35,633 bases of DNA from Planctomycetota bacterium (lineage in GTDB: Bacteria; Planctomycetota; Planctomycetia; Gemmatales; Gemmataceae): positions 1-35,633 of the forward strand of contig RFZJ01000039.1 of NCBI GenBank assembly GCA_009920765.1. The letters run 5' to 3'. The position numbers were made by a program, and so were the translations under genes. The notes under the pieces are model-generated. The model was not told the origin of the DNA, searched no databases, and saw only the letters and a list, made by a program, of their open reading frames with translations. Positions 14,793 to 23,800 of this stretch are shown in pieces. How positions within the stretch are numbered: position 1 is the first letter of the stretch; each line of letters begins with the position of its first letter.

Positions 14793-14877
14793 GGATCCGG
14801 TCTCTTTTACCAATAAAATTTAGTGCAACAATCTTTTCTTATTCCCACGCACACTTGCGGAAAAGAGAACAGAGCCC
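14793..14877. repeat. REP/MITE-like element, copy 2
   Basis: This second copy of the 13609-13692 element is in direct orientation about 1.18 kb away. Shared blocks include ATCCGGTCTCTTTTACC (one or two changes in copy 1) and GCAACAATCTTTTCTTATTC. The right terminal repeat is more decayed (AAAAGAGAACAGAGCCC). It begins 6 bases beyond the stop codon of the propeller gene at 14884, so it is in the 3' untranslated position there too. Confidence 0.7.
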
Positions 14878-14883
14878 GCTTTT

Positions 14884-16137
14884 TTATTTGGTAAACTTGT
14901 AGAGGTGTTCATCGGTGCGCAAATACATCGCACCTTCTGAAAACGCTGGTGTAGCCAAGGTTCGGCCAGGTACGCTGTTCTTGCCTAGAACGGTGAATTT
15001 CTTCCCAACCTGGACCCATGTTGCCAAACCGTTCTCTGCTAAAAACAGAACTCGCCCGTTCACAAAAATCGGTGAGGCAGAATAATTACTGTCACTACTT
15101 AATCTTTCCATCCAATAGCGTTCGCCCGTCTTGGCATTCACGCAGGAAGCAACGCCTTTGTCGGAAATGAAGTAGAGTTCATCGTCAATCAAAAGTGGTG
15201 AGGGCGAACTAGGTGCTCCCTGCTTAAGCCGCCACACGATGTTGGATTCAGTAACATCCCCCTTGCCACCAAGCTTGACCGCCAACAGTTCGGGATTGTC
15301 GTAATCATGATTATAAATTACAAGGCCGTGGCCTATCGCAGGCTGGGGAACAACAGACCAACCCGGCGCCTTAACCCGCCAAAGCTCGGTACCAGTTTCG
15401 AGATCATAAGCAGCAAAGTGATCCGGGCCAGGCGCCATAACCTGCGCTTTGCCATCAATCACCGCAACTGTTGGTGTTACAAACGAATGATTGATTTTTC
15501 CAACCACGGAGCGAAATTGTTTCCATGCAACTTTACCGGTCTTGGCATCAACGGCAGCAACAAAAGGCTTGGTGCTTCCATCACAAACAATCACTAACTT
15601 ACCATCATGGAACACAGGGGAACCACCGCTGCCATGCACCGGGGGATAATCCAACTCAAAATTAGTCCACTGGATGGCACCATCAGCAGTAGCGAGACTT
15701 GCCATGCCTTGTGCGCCAAAATGCACGAACACAGAACCATCGCGAACAACTGGCGTCGGGCTGGCGTGACTGTTCTTCGAATGAATCTTTGGTGCCTTTG
15801 CAATTGCTCTTACCTCGCGTTCCCAAACAATTTTCCCGGTCTTGGAATCTAACGCCAGTGCTCGAAGAGATAATCCACCATCATTAGGTACTGCAGTCGT
15901 CAAGAAAACCTTGCCTTGCGCAAGGGCAGGCGATGACCAACCCAAACCTGGAATTGCGGTTTTCCATGCCACACCTTTCGAATCTGACCATTCCAATGGC
16001 GATGCCATCCCCTTGACATGCCCATCGGCGTTGGGGCCACGGAACTGAGGCCAATCGCCTAACTCCGCACCCATCGCTGAGAAAGCTGCCAAAGGCATAA
16101 GTAACATGGATGTGAAAAGTTTAGATGAATGGTGCAT
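14884..16137 (-). CDS. secreted PQQ-like beta-propeller protein
   Basis: The protein (417 residues from ATG 16137) has a signal peptide (MHHSSKLFTSMLLMPLAAFSA), then DWPQFRGPNADGHV, the usual opening of planctomycete PQQ-like propellers. Repeats of about 40-50 residues carry the blade motif A-D-x-K-T-G-K-x-x-W: LALDSKTGKIVWEREV, AAVDAKTGKVAWKQF, AYDLETGTELWRV, CVNAKTGERYWMERL. These proteins share the fold of BamB and quinoprotein dehydrogenases but usually bind no PQQ. A binding or scaffold role outside the cytoplasm is likely, and no catalytic residue is evident. It has its own promoter/leader (copy B) and is followed at once by REP-like copy 2. Confidence 0.9.
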   Translation of the reverse strand: MHHSSKLFTSMLLMPLAAFSAMGAELGDWPQFRGPNADGHVKGMASPLEWSDSKGVAWKTAIPGLGWSSPALAQGKVFLTTAVPNDGGLSLRALALDSKTGKIVWEREVRAIAKAPKIHSKNSHASPTPVVRDGSVFVHFGAQGMASLATADGAIQWTNFELDYPPVHGSGGSPVFHDGKLVIVCDGSTKPFVAAVDAKTGKVAWKQFRSVVGKINHSFVTPTVAVIDGKAQVMAPGPDHFAAYDLETGTELWRVKAPGWSVVPQPAIGHGLVIYNHDYDNPELLAVKLGGKGDVTESNIVWRLKQGAPSSPSPLLIDDELYFISDKGVASCVNAKTGERYWMERLSSDSNYSASPIFVNGRVLFLAENGLATWVQVGKKFTVLGKNSVPGRTLATPAFSEGAMYLRTDEHLYKFTK

Positions 16138-16258
16138 GATGATCTCTTTAAAAATAGAACCTCTACAAGTTGCCACTACTTTTGTGACTGTATACCAAAC
16201 TTGTTGGAATGATCGTTGACCCAATATTAAATATCATTCAAGCTTGAATTCTTGTCCA
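16138..16258 (-). promoter_or_regulatory. shared promoter/leader, copy B (PQQ-like propeller gene)
   Basis: On the minus strand TGGACA (16258-16253) is followed after 19 bases by TATTTAAT (16233-16226). The leader then contains CGATCATTCCAACAAGTTTG and CACAAAAGTAGTGGCAAC before the ATG at 16137. It is closest to copy C (17893-18015); CAAGCTTGAATGATATTTAA and the leader core are nearly the same in both. Confidence 0.65.
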
Positions 16259-16319
16259 TTATATTTTCTTCAAACGCTACAAAATTTGAACCCAATTCAA
16301 TGCTGAATCGAGTTGTAAA

Positions 16320-16347
16320 TAAAGATTTGACCTGTTTGATTTCTTGA
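16320..16347. repeat. degenerate half REP-like element
   Basis: AAAGATTTGACCTGTTTGAT and the next bases (TTCTTGACG) align with AAAGAGATGTGACCCCTTTG plus ATTTCACGA at 19769-19797, about three quarters identical by eye. The GGTCaaaTCTTT complement resembles one arm of the 13609 element. It lies just 3' of the SASA gene (stop at 16354), the same position as the full copies relative to their genes. Confidence 0.35.
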
Positions 16348-16353
16348 CGTGTT

Positions 16354-17892
16354 CTATTTCCAAGTATCGGTCCGGAAAGGTGAAGCTGGCAATTCGGCAG
16401 CGTTATAGAGATTGCAGTCGGGAGCATCCTGCCAGGCATAGCGAACGGCAATTGGTGAGGCGATGGCTGGGTTGCAGATAACGACCTTATCTCCATCGAT
16501 CTTAGCTTCAGCGGGTTTCCACTGCTGGTCGGCACCAGCGATCTGGAATCCCTTCACTGCGCCACCGTCCTTGGTCTTAAGACCACCATTGGCGTGATTA
16601 AAGGTGACGGTGATGGCGTTGCCTTTGATGGAAGAGCCGGCTGGCAATGGGCCACTTATTGCGGGAACTTTCCTGCCATAAACCGTGCCGAGTGCCCAAA
16701 GGGAAAGTCGGCGACTAACTTCCTGTTTATTGGTGGGGTGAATGTTTTTGATATCACCGATGTCGATCGTAATTGCCATGCCGGTCTTGGGTATATCCAG
16801 TGCCTGTAGCTGGGCTTCACGGATGCGCGACCAACCTTCACCGGGTGCGGTAAAGTTCGGGAGTTGCACCCAGGCGAAGGGTAGTTCGTCGTTCCAGAGC
16901 GTGCGCCAACTGGTGACAAGCTGGCTGAGTTGCTTGCGATAAAGATGCGGTTGGCCAGGTTTGGGAAGGCCGCTATTGCTTTCGCCCTGATACCAAAGAA
17001 TGCCGCGCAGAGTAAAGGGTGCGAGATTAACGACTCTGCCGTTGTAGAGTCCAGCGGGACCACCCTTGCTCTTGATGTGAGCGATCAACCGGTCGGGATT
17101 GCCGGGCTTCTCTTTTTCCCCAGCTTTCCCTTGTTCGGCAGCGAGCTTCCAAGCGGCGAGTTTTTTTTCGTAGTCGGCTCTAAACTTCACCTCGTCAAAG
17201 CTTACCCAGCTCTTCATCTGGGCATCATATTCCGCCTTCGTTGCCGGATCCGAGGACTGAGCTTCCGCTGAAAGCCATGATTCGATGTGTGTGGCACCAG
17301 CCGATGCGGTGATCAACCCAACGGGTACACCGACTTCGCGGTGAATCTCGCGACCGAAGAAATAAAGAACCGCAGAGAAGCGGCGGACAGTCTCGGGAGT
17401 GCATGGCTGCCAGATGCCTTTTCCCTCGGCTTGAGGCTTCTCGGCGGGGGCGGAGGATTCGGCATAGTAACGGATTAGGGGAAAGTTTGCAGCGGCCTGT
17501 TCCGCAGCGGAGTTATCCACACCGCCAACCGCCATCGCCATATTGGACTGACCAGAGCCGAACCACACTTCACCAACCAAAACGTCCTTCACCTCGACCT
17601 TGCGTGCATTTTTTCCGGTGGCAGTGAGCGTGCGCGATTCGGCGGAAGTCGTGAGAGCATCAAGCTTGAGCGACCACTTGCCGTCAGTGCCCGCAGTGGC
17701 GGACTTCGATTGACCTGCAAAAGAGACCTTCACCGACTCGCCCGGATCAGCCATGCCCCAGACAGCGACTGGTTTCTCGCGTTGCAGGACCATGTGGTCC
17801 GAAAAAAGCGTCGCCAATTTTAACTCAGCGGCTTGAGTAATGCCAATTGGAGCGAACAGCAGGGCGATGAAAAGTGTGAAGGTGAGTTTCAT
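16354..17892 (-). CDS. secreted sialate O-acetylesterase family (SASA) enzyme
   Basis: The protein (512 residues) has a signal peptide (MKLTFTLFIALLFAPIGITQ) and the full architecture of the sialate 9-O-acetylesterase family. An N-terminal beta domain begins LFSDHMVLQREKPVAVWG (30-47). The SGNH-like core has FGSGQSNM (Ser 116), GLITASAGATHIESWLS, GILWYQGESN (297-306) and DIGDIKNIHPTNKQEVSRRL (His 385), and a C-terminal beta domain ends at RYAWQDAPDCNLYNAAELPA. All expected catalytic residues are present, so it should be active. Family members deacetylate sialic acids or xylan, arabinan and other acetylated glycans; which substrate applies here is unknown. An insertion of about 50 Lys/Glu/Ala-rich residues (210-265) is common in the family. 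It has its own copy-C promoter/leader. Confidence 0.93.
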   Translation of the reverse strand: MKLTFTLFIALLFAPIGITQAAELKLATLFSDHMVLQREKPVAVWGMADPGESVKVSFAGQSKSATAGTDGKWSLKLDALTTSAESRTLTATGKNARKVEVKDVLVGEVWFGSGQSNMAMAVGGVDNSAAEQAAANFPLIRYYAESSAPAEKPQAEGKGIWQPCTPETVRRFSAVLYFFGREIHREVGVPVGLITASAGATHIESWLSAEAQSSDPATKAEYDAQMKSWVSFDEVKFRADYEKKLAAWKLAAEQGKAGEKEKPGNPDRLIAHIKSKGGPAGLYNGRVVNLAPFTLRGILWYQGESNSGLPKPGQPHLYRKQLSQLVTSWRTLWNDELPFAWVQLPNFTAPGEGWSRIREAQLQALDIPKTGMAITIDIGDIKNIHPTNKQEVSRRLSLWALGTVYGRKVPAISGPLPAGSSIKGNAITVTFNHANGGLKTKDGGAVKGFQIAGADQQWKPAEAKIDGDKVVICNPAIASPIAVRYAWQDAPDCNLYNAAELPASPFRTDTWK

Positions 17893-18015
17893 GATATGTT
17901 TCTGTATTGATTTATCTTTGGCAAATTACCACAGCTTTTGTGCTACTTTACCAAACTTGTGGGAATGATCGTTAGACTTTGTATTAAATATCATTCAAGC
18001 TGCAATTATTGTCCA
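17893..18015 (-). promoter_or_regulatory. shared promoter/leader, copy C (SASA gene)
   Basis: On the minus strand TGGACA (18015-18010) is followed after 19 bases by TATTTAAT (17990-17983). The leader contains CGATCATTCCCACAAGTTTG and CACAAAAGCTGTGGTAAT. The segment nearest the ATG, GCCAAAGATAAATCAATACA, is also found with few changes in copy D (19541-19642). This ties all four leaders together. Confidence 0.65.
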
Positions 18016-18139
18016 TCGTAATTTCGCCAATGATTTGAATTACCTTGGAAGGTGAAGCATAAAGGCTACAACATATGATTCACTGATGAACGCTGCAAAC
18101 ACCGGGGTGACAAAAGTGGCGAAGTATTTCCCGGTAAGC

Positions 18140-19540
18140 TTACTTGAAAGTGCCCTTCTTTACAGGGGCAGGGTTACTGGGCTTTGGGAACTTCGGTTCA
18201 AGCCCTCGCTTTCGGCAATCGGCATCCATCTCATCACTCCACGCAGTGTAAAGTTTCTTCAACTCTGCAAGCTTTTCAGGATGTTTGACGGAAAGGTCAT
18301 TTTGCTCGCTGATGTCGGTGGCGAGGTTAAACAACATGTCTTGTGCGGGTTTTTGTTTGGGACCAGGCGCTGCATCCCCTTCGGTGCTATGAACATATTT
18401 CCAGTCGCCTTGCCGCGCACCGTAGTTGTTGCTCATCGTACGACTGCGCCAGAACAGGATTCCGTGTGGTGAGCCAGATTTGTCACCTTTAACAAACGGA
18501 AGCAGATCCACACCATCGATTGCAGAGGCGTCAGCACCTGCTGCAGCGAGAAGAGTGGCGCTGATGTCGAAGCTGATCGCTGGTTTTGAATAAGTGGTTC
18601 CTGGCATGATGACACCGGGCCATTGCATCAGCATGGGAACTCGAATGCCCCCTTCGAAAGTCTCGCACTTCGAGCCACGCAGGGGCGTATTAAGCGAGCC
18701 GTTGACTGCGTTGCGCGTTGTCGGGCCACCATTGTCATTGGTAAAGAAAATCATCGTTTGATTAAGCTTGCCCGTCTGCTCCAGCTTTGTTAACACGAGG
18801 CCGATGGCATCGTCCATTGCGCTGAGCATTGCGGCGTAGGTCTGGCGTTTGGAATCCGTGATGCCGGGGAAACGCGCCCGGTATTTCTCGATGGCTTGCA
18901 ACGGTGTATGCACGGCATTGAAGGCCAGGTAAAGAAAGAAAGGCTTCTTCGAGTCACGCTGGCGCTCGACAAAACCTGCTGCCTCCTCGCCAAACGCATC
19001 GGTCAGGTAACGCTTCTCGTTCAGGGGTTCGCGATTGCGCAGGATGGGGGCGTTGTACTCGCCCTTTCCACCCGGCTGAATGATATATTGATGCCCACCA
19101 CCAACAAATCCGAAGAACTCATCGAAGCCCCGATCCACCGGTGTGAAACCTTCGGTCGAGCCAAGGTGCCACTTGCCTACCATGCCAGTCACATAGCCTG
19201 CTGCCTTGAGTCGTTGGGGCAAAGTTTTGGCCTGCGCAGGTAACGGCCCGCCAAGGTCTTCAATACCGTAGCGATGCTGATACTCACAACTCATCAATGC
19301 TGCGCGTGTAGGAGTGCAGAACGAACCATTCGAATAACCTTCGGTAAACCGCACCCCACCCTTCGCAAGCCGGTCAATGTTAGGCGTAGGAATGTCTTTG
19401 CAACCGTGCGCACCAATGTCGGCGTAACCCATGTCATCAGAAAGAATAACGATAAAATTTGGCTTCGGTGCATCAGCAGCATGCACCAGGTCCAAAGAGG
19501 CGAGCAGAAGGGCGATGACAATTGCATGTGTATATTTCAT
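18140..19540 (-). CDS. secreted type I sulfatase (arylsulfatase A-like)
   Basis: The protein (466 residues) has a signal peptide (MKYTHAIVIALLLASLDLVHA). The alkaline-phosphatase-superfamily sulfatase fold begins with the metal-binding FIVILSDDMGYADIG (Asp 35, Asp 36). The modification motif is CTPTRAALMSCEYQHRYG, with Cys 75 in CxPxR as the residue converted to formylglycine, so it needs an active FGE. Other landmarks are KTLPQRLKAAGYVTGMVGKWHLG, FLYLAFNAVHTPLQA, IFFTNDNGGPT and NTPLRGSKCETFEGGIRVPM. It hydrolyses sulfate esters, probably on an exported polysaccharide. The SUMF1-fold protein at 13721 lacks FGE cysteines, so the activating enzyme must be encoded elsewhere. It is the last of the four genes with the shared promoter/leader (copy D). 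Confidence 0.95.
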   Translation of the reverse strand: MKYTHAIVIALLLASLDLVHAADAPKPNFIVILSDDMGYADIGAHGCKDIPTPNIDRLAKGGVRFTEGYSNGSFCTPTRAALMSCEYQHRYGIEDLGGPLPAQAKTLPQRLKAAGYVTGMVGKWHLGSTEGFTPVDRGFDEFFGFVGGGHQYIIQPGGKGEYNAPILRNREPLNEKRYLTDAFGEEAAGFVERQRDSKKPFFLYLAFNAVHTPLQAIEKYRARFPGITDSKRQTYAAMLSAMDDAIGLVLTKLEQTGKLNQTMIFFTNDNGGPTTRNAVNGSLNTPLRGSKCETFEGGIRVPMLMQWPGVIMPGTTYSKPAISFDISATLLAAAGADASAIDGVDLLPFVKGDKSGSPHGILFWRSRTMSNNYGARQGDWKYVHSTEGDAAPGPKQKPAQDMLFNLATDISEQNDLSVKHPEKLAELKKLYTAWSDEMDADCRKRGLEPKFPKPSNPAPVKKGTFK

Positions 19541-19642
19541 AATGTTCTTCTGTTTTGATTTATCCTTGGCAAGCTATCAACCTTAATGAAATAATCATTG
19601 TACCTCAACATTAATTATCAATCGTACTGGCTTTCTTCTCAA
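19541..19642 (-). promoter_or_regulatory. shared promoter/leader, copy D (sulfatase gene)
   Basis: On the minus strand TTGAGA (19642-19637) is followed after 19 bases by TAATTAAT (19617-19610), then a shorter and more diverged leader. The part next to the ATG (GCCAAGGATAAATCAAAACA) closely matches copy C, and GAAAGCC plus ACGATTGATAATTAAT resemble copy A. It is the most divergent of the four copies. Confidence 0.5.
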
Positions 19643-19696
19643 ATGCATTAACGCAAAACTTATCCCACTTGCCCTAAGTTTTGTCCTGTGCTTTTT

Positions 19697-19722
19697 GATC
19701 TTTATTTAATGAAATAAAGATC
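19697..19722. promoter_or_regulatory. AT-rich perfect palindrome between divergent genes
   Basis: Arms GATCTTTATTT and AAATAAAGATC are exactly complementary, with a 4-base loop AATG. The element lies in the gene-free stretch 19541-19930 between the divergent sulfatase and vWA genes. It could be an operator for either gene or a small hairpin. There is no adjoining GC-rich stem, so it is not a standard terminator. Confidence 0.4.
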
Positions 19723-19768
19723 TCATTTGCAGAATTGAAAGGGTATGCACATGGCGGGAAGCATTGTA

Positions 19769-19797
19769 AAAGAGATGTGACCCCTTTGATTTCACGA
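19769..19797. repeat. degenerate half REP-like element
   Basis: AAAGAGATGTGACCCCTTTG followed by ATTTCACGA is, in complement, GGGTCACATCTCTTT. This matches most of the terminal arm GGGTCCGGTCTCTTT of the element at 13609. A partner half-copy is at 16320-16347. No second arm was found nearby, so it appears to be a decayed or solo arm. Confidence 0.35.
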
Positions 19798-19930
19798 TTA
19801 TTATTCTGCTGCTGACCTATCTATTTCAGATTCCAACGGTAACATTTAATTATTGAACAGGTGACAAATCGTGGTTGTGCATTATTTCATCCCAGGCAGA
19901 ACGCCTTAACTCTTGATCGGAGACTTTAAC

Positions 19931-20536
19931 ATGAACATGGACTTGGTGGAAATTGCTTGCGTTGTGGATCGTTCGGGATCGATGGAGTCAATTTGCTCGG
20001 ATGCAATCGGAGGATTCAACTCTTTCTTAACAAGCCAGAAGGCTCAACCCGGTTCCACAAAGTTTACCCTGGTGCTATTCGACAACGAATATCAAGTGGT
20101 TCATAACGGCACCGACATCAAACTTGTGGAAGGCCTTAATACCAATACTTTTGTTCCACGGGGATCGACCGCATTACTTGATGCGATTGGGAAAACCATT
20201 GATGACATAGGCAACCGTTTAAGCAAGACACCGGAACCTGAAAGGCCGGGCAAAGTGATTTTGGCGATCCTAACTGATGGAGAGGAAAACTCCAGTGAAC
20301 TCTACACACCTAAAAAGGTGGAGCACATGATTCGTAATCAACAGGAAAAGTACAATTGGGATGTGATATTTCTTGCTGCAAACCAAGATGCGATCTTGGC
20401 AGCAAAGAAACTTGCGATCCCTTCCGAAAATGCGATCAACTTTTCGCCCAGCGGTGAAGGTATTAACATGGCGTTTTCCGCACTTAATGCAGATATCAAC
20501 CAACGAAGGGAAAGCCATCGAAGTATCAATTCCTAA
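19931..20536 (+). CDS. cytosolic von Willebrand factor A domain protein
   Basis: The protein (201 residues from ATG 19931, with GGAG eight bases upstream; TTG 19913 is less likely) is almost entirely one vWA domain. The metal-ion-dependent adhesion site is complete: DRSGSM (Asp 13, Ser 15, Ser 17), Thr 80 in GSTALLDAIG and Asp 116 in LTDGEENS. There is no signal peptide or membrane segment, so it should be cytosolic. It most resembles single-domain vWA proteins (TerY-like) that bind partners through Mg2+. No tellurite-resistance or MoxR-type partner lies nearby. It is transcribed away from the sulfatase gene, and its promoter should be in 19643-19920. It does not share the leader of the minus-strand genes. 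Confidence 0.88.
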   Translation: MNMDLVEIACVVDRSGSMESICSDAIGGFNSFLTSQKAQPGSTKFTLVLFDNEYQVVHNGTDIKLVEGLNTNTFVPRGSTALLDAIGKTIDDIGNRLSKTPEPERPGKVILAILTDGEENSSELYTPKKVEHMIRNQQEKYNWDVIFLAANQDAILAAKKLAIPSENAINFSPSGEGINMAFSALNADINQRRESHRSINS

Positions 20537-20608
20537 GCAAAAAGGTAACCCGACATGTTTTTTGTTTTGATTTCTTTCTTTTCTCTTTGTCGTTGTTGAT
20601 TGGATGCT

Positions 20609-20647
20609 CATGGGCCCGGTAAAAGCAAGCAATTGACCGGGCCCGTG
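20609..20647. terminator. GC-rich hairpin downstream of the vWA gene
   Basis: Arms CATGGGCCCGGT (20609-20620) and ACCGGGCCCGTG (20636-20647) pair at 11 of 12 positions across a 15-base loop, about 70 bases after the vWA stop codon. A pyrimidine-rich tract precedes it, but no T run follows on either strand. It may be a weak or factor-assisted terminator, or a repeat palindrome. Confidence 0.45.
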
Positions 20648-20891
20648 ATGAAGGCAAACTTTAAGTTCAGATATCCCATCATTTCTTTGTATGATCGAAT
20701 AAATCCCACCTTGGACTTCAAAAAGCCTGACGCTGTTTATCACCATGGCATCAACGAAAAAACCAAACCTTAACACTTGTGATTTAAAGCAAGAGCATTA
20801 CGATGGGAGTCGGACTGTTTCACTTGCAAAGATCATCTATATTGATTCAAGAAAGTGCAACGCCCATCAATCGATAAAAGGATAAATAAAG
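20648..20891. other. intergenic stretch upstream of the DUF4091-like gene
   Basis: No convincing gene or RNA was seen here. The last 100 bases should hold the promoter of the gene at 20892. They include TTACGATGGGA, faintly like the start of the shared promoter of the minus-strand genes (TTACGATGGACA in copy C), but the rest does not align well enough to call another copy. Confidence 0.3.
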
Positions 20892-23800
20892 ATGAGGCCT
20901 ACCATTGCGATTTATACAGCAACCTTATTTGCAATTTTTCTACTTGGCGAAATTACCAATATACAAGCTGAAAGCCCGCCAAGAACTTCAACAGATTTGC
21001 CGCCGATTAGAGCATGGGGAGATGCTTTAGGGGTTGATGAACCACAGAGTGCATTCCATTCGATAGGTGCAACAATGTGGCATATGGGTAGAAATCCAAA
21101 ACGCATCAAGTCGTTTCATGAATGGTTGAAGGCAAAGGGCATTGATGAGATAAGCTTATTACCAAAAGGGATGAAGGCCCCGATTGATGCAAGACGGATG
21201 CTTATAGAACCGGAGCGGGCTTTAAGCTGCGGTTGGACCGCAACGAAGGATTCCATCACCAGTCGGCCAGGACATCGTGGCCCGGAGGCACGGTTGCCCC
21301 TAAAGGTGGATCGCAAGGGAATGTACAGGCTATGGATTCGGTACCAAGGACATGCCAAGGGTACCGCAGTTACAAGCCTGACTTTATTTCGCAAGGGGGA
21401 AGAGACTGGAGCACCCTTGTTGTATGAAGAATTCAACACCAAGCTTGCAATTCAAGATGGGTTGGCATGGCATGATTTCATGACAGATTTGGAAGCAGGA
21501 GAATACACCATAGTACTGGGGCATGTCGTGCGATACTACCACACGCCAACCAATGTGCCATTTTCGGAACATAAAATTGATTGTCTTTATCTGACCGACG
21601 AAATCTGGGCAGAAGCCCCAACCGATGCCACGCTGGCAACAATGCGCGATTCTACTACGGGTTTGCAAAACAATGATCGGCCAATCTTTTCTGCAAAAGA
21701 TCAGGAAAAGTGGCTGCTTTGGCAGGTGAGGCCCGGGCACTGGGAAACAGCCCGCGAAAACGAACCATTATTTCGACTCAGTTATGCGTTCTGGCGTGAA
21801 GAGATCACCTCCCTCGCTGAACGTGAAGGATATAACGCAGCACCAAAGGACCCGGTGAAAACAACCATCCCGGACTACCGTGAAGGCAGGCGGCAGGTAA
21901 TCTTCGATCCCATCTGGAACATGGTTGGCAACCCATTCCGCATCAAGCAGCAAACTGCCATCTTGGAAAATGACATCAACACCGATCCCTCTGCAAGCGA
22001 TGCTGATTTTGACTGGATTTATCCGGGGCGTTTTCCTGTGGTTACAGGGCAATGGATTCGGGAGGGAGGTGGGCTTTCAGCGGATCATGCAGCGACAAAT
22101 GCCACGGCGATAGGGCGCTACACTGTAAACCGGCCTGGTAAATGGCATCTTTGGGTCCAGTTCAAGAACATCAATTACTTTGAGTATTATTCGATTCATG
22201 CCAGCACCGAAACTGGACAAAAAGCATCTTGGGAAAGAACGGAAAGGCTTTATCCCGGTGGTCGTGCGGCATGGGCCAAGGTTGGGGAACTGGATATACC
22301 CGAGTTGAACATGGAGCAGGAATCAGCCCACCGAGCCAAGGCAGCCAAAGGAGTGTTTATCAAGGATGGTGAACCGGTTTTCATAAACCGCCACGGAGAG
22401 TGGAATCGGGATGGTAACGCCCTTGCAAACAAATCGCCGGATGCGTTTTTATGGGCCGCATGCGGACTGTTATCCAAGGAGGATTTCCAAATCCGCTCGA
22501 GAATATCACTCACCGAAAAGCCCGGGGCGGGGTGTGGATTTTTTTTCCGCGATGAACTAGGCCTGCGTGACAACTTCCTTGATTTCGATGGAACCATGAT
22601 CGGGCCATCGATTGAACAGGGCGCGAAAAACACCATGATGGCCCTTATCCAGCCAAACGAACCTTTCGATCTCGAAATCACAAGAAAGGCATCTTCGCTT
22701 AGCATCCGTATTAATGGCAAGGAAGCGGGTAATGCCAAGCTGTTAGACCAGCCCACCCGCCGATTCGGATTCCGTACCGGGAAGAACACACTCCGTATCC
22801 ATGAGTTTTCCGCAAGTGGGAAGCTCGATGATGGCCTTCAAATGCAACGGGAAATCAACATAGCAATCCTTATCAATAAATACATCAACCCCCGCACCTA
22901 CCGGGGCGTTTACAGACTGTTCATCACGAATGATGGGGGCTACAAGCCGGAGGGAAATATAACGCCCAAGCCCAGCTTGGCTCGTTATGAATCCCAAATG
23001 AAAAACGCAGGCGGAACCCAGGAAACTGGCTATGTAATGAATCTGGCTGCTGGAATCGGTTCCATAAACCAGACTTGGATGCCCGGGCCCGAACCAGCAC
23101 AGCCTGAACTTGCCATGACAATGGCACAAGACACAACACAATCTGCAAGTCTGTTTTTTCGAAATGCCCGTAATGAGCCAGTGGTTTTAAATATTTCGCC
23201 CGGTTCATTAACAAGTGGGCAGCAAAGCTATGAAAACCGCATCCGCTGGCGGGCAGTAGGCTTCGCCCCTTACGGAGATGGGCGCGAGGAATGGACACCT
23301 TTCTTCCTACTGCGCCGGCCCTTCCTGATAATTCCACCGCGTAGTGTGGCCCAGGCATGGCTCACCTTTGATTCTGCCGCCATGCCGCCTGCTGACTATT
23401 CTTCAACCATTCGCATCGAAGCAACCGACCTTTCAGGCAAAATAAAATTTCCCCCCCGCACAATAAATACCGATGTTCGCATCTTCGGGGTTCGTGTTGA
23501 GCCAAGGCAACCAATCCTTGTCCATGGCTGGGTGAACCCACCACCTGGTGAGGAATACCGGATAGATTGGTTCAAGCGCTTTAATGTGTGGCAGGGGCCA
23601 TTTTTCTCCAAGGCTGAAATGGATAAATATGGTCTCAAACAGCAGATCTGGTGCCAAAGGGGACTGAACGAAAAACAAATCCGGAATGTCATTGCGGAAG
23701 CCGGGTCCAAGGGGCTTACACACGACGACTGGATGATGTCCATAAATGATGAACCTACCGGGAAGACAGCCAAGGAACTTGCCGATTATCTCTCAATAGG

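Noticed and set aside
16227..16535. 102-codon minus-strand frame between the SASA and propeller genes
   Set aside because: It overlaps the SASA C-terminus in another frame and extends through the shared promoter/leader copy B and a half-repeat; no ribosome site or protein-like composition.
13450..19642. Repeated upstream sequences as a CRISPR or direct-repeat array
   Set aside because: The copies are kilobases apart, each directly before a gene, and contain promoter-like boxes; there is no regular repeat-spacer pattern anywhere in the window.
20270..20776. 168-codon minus-strand frame opposite the vWA gene
   Set aside because: It covers the antisense of a clear vWA domain and the downstream hairpin; low-quality composition and no start signal.
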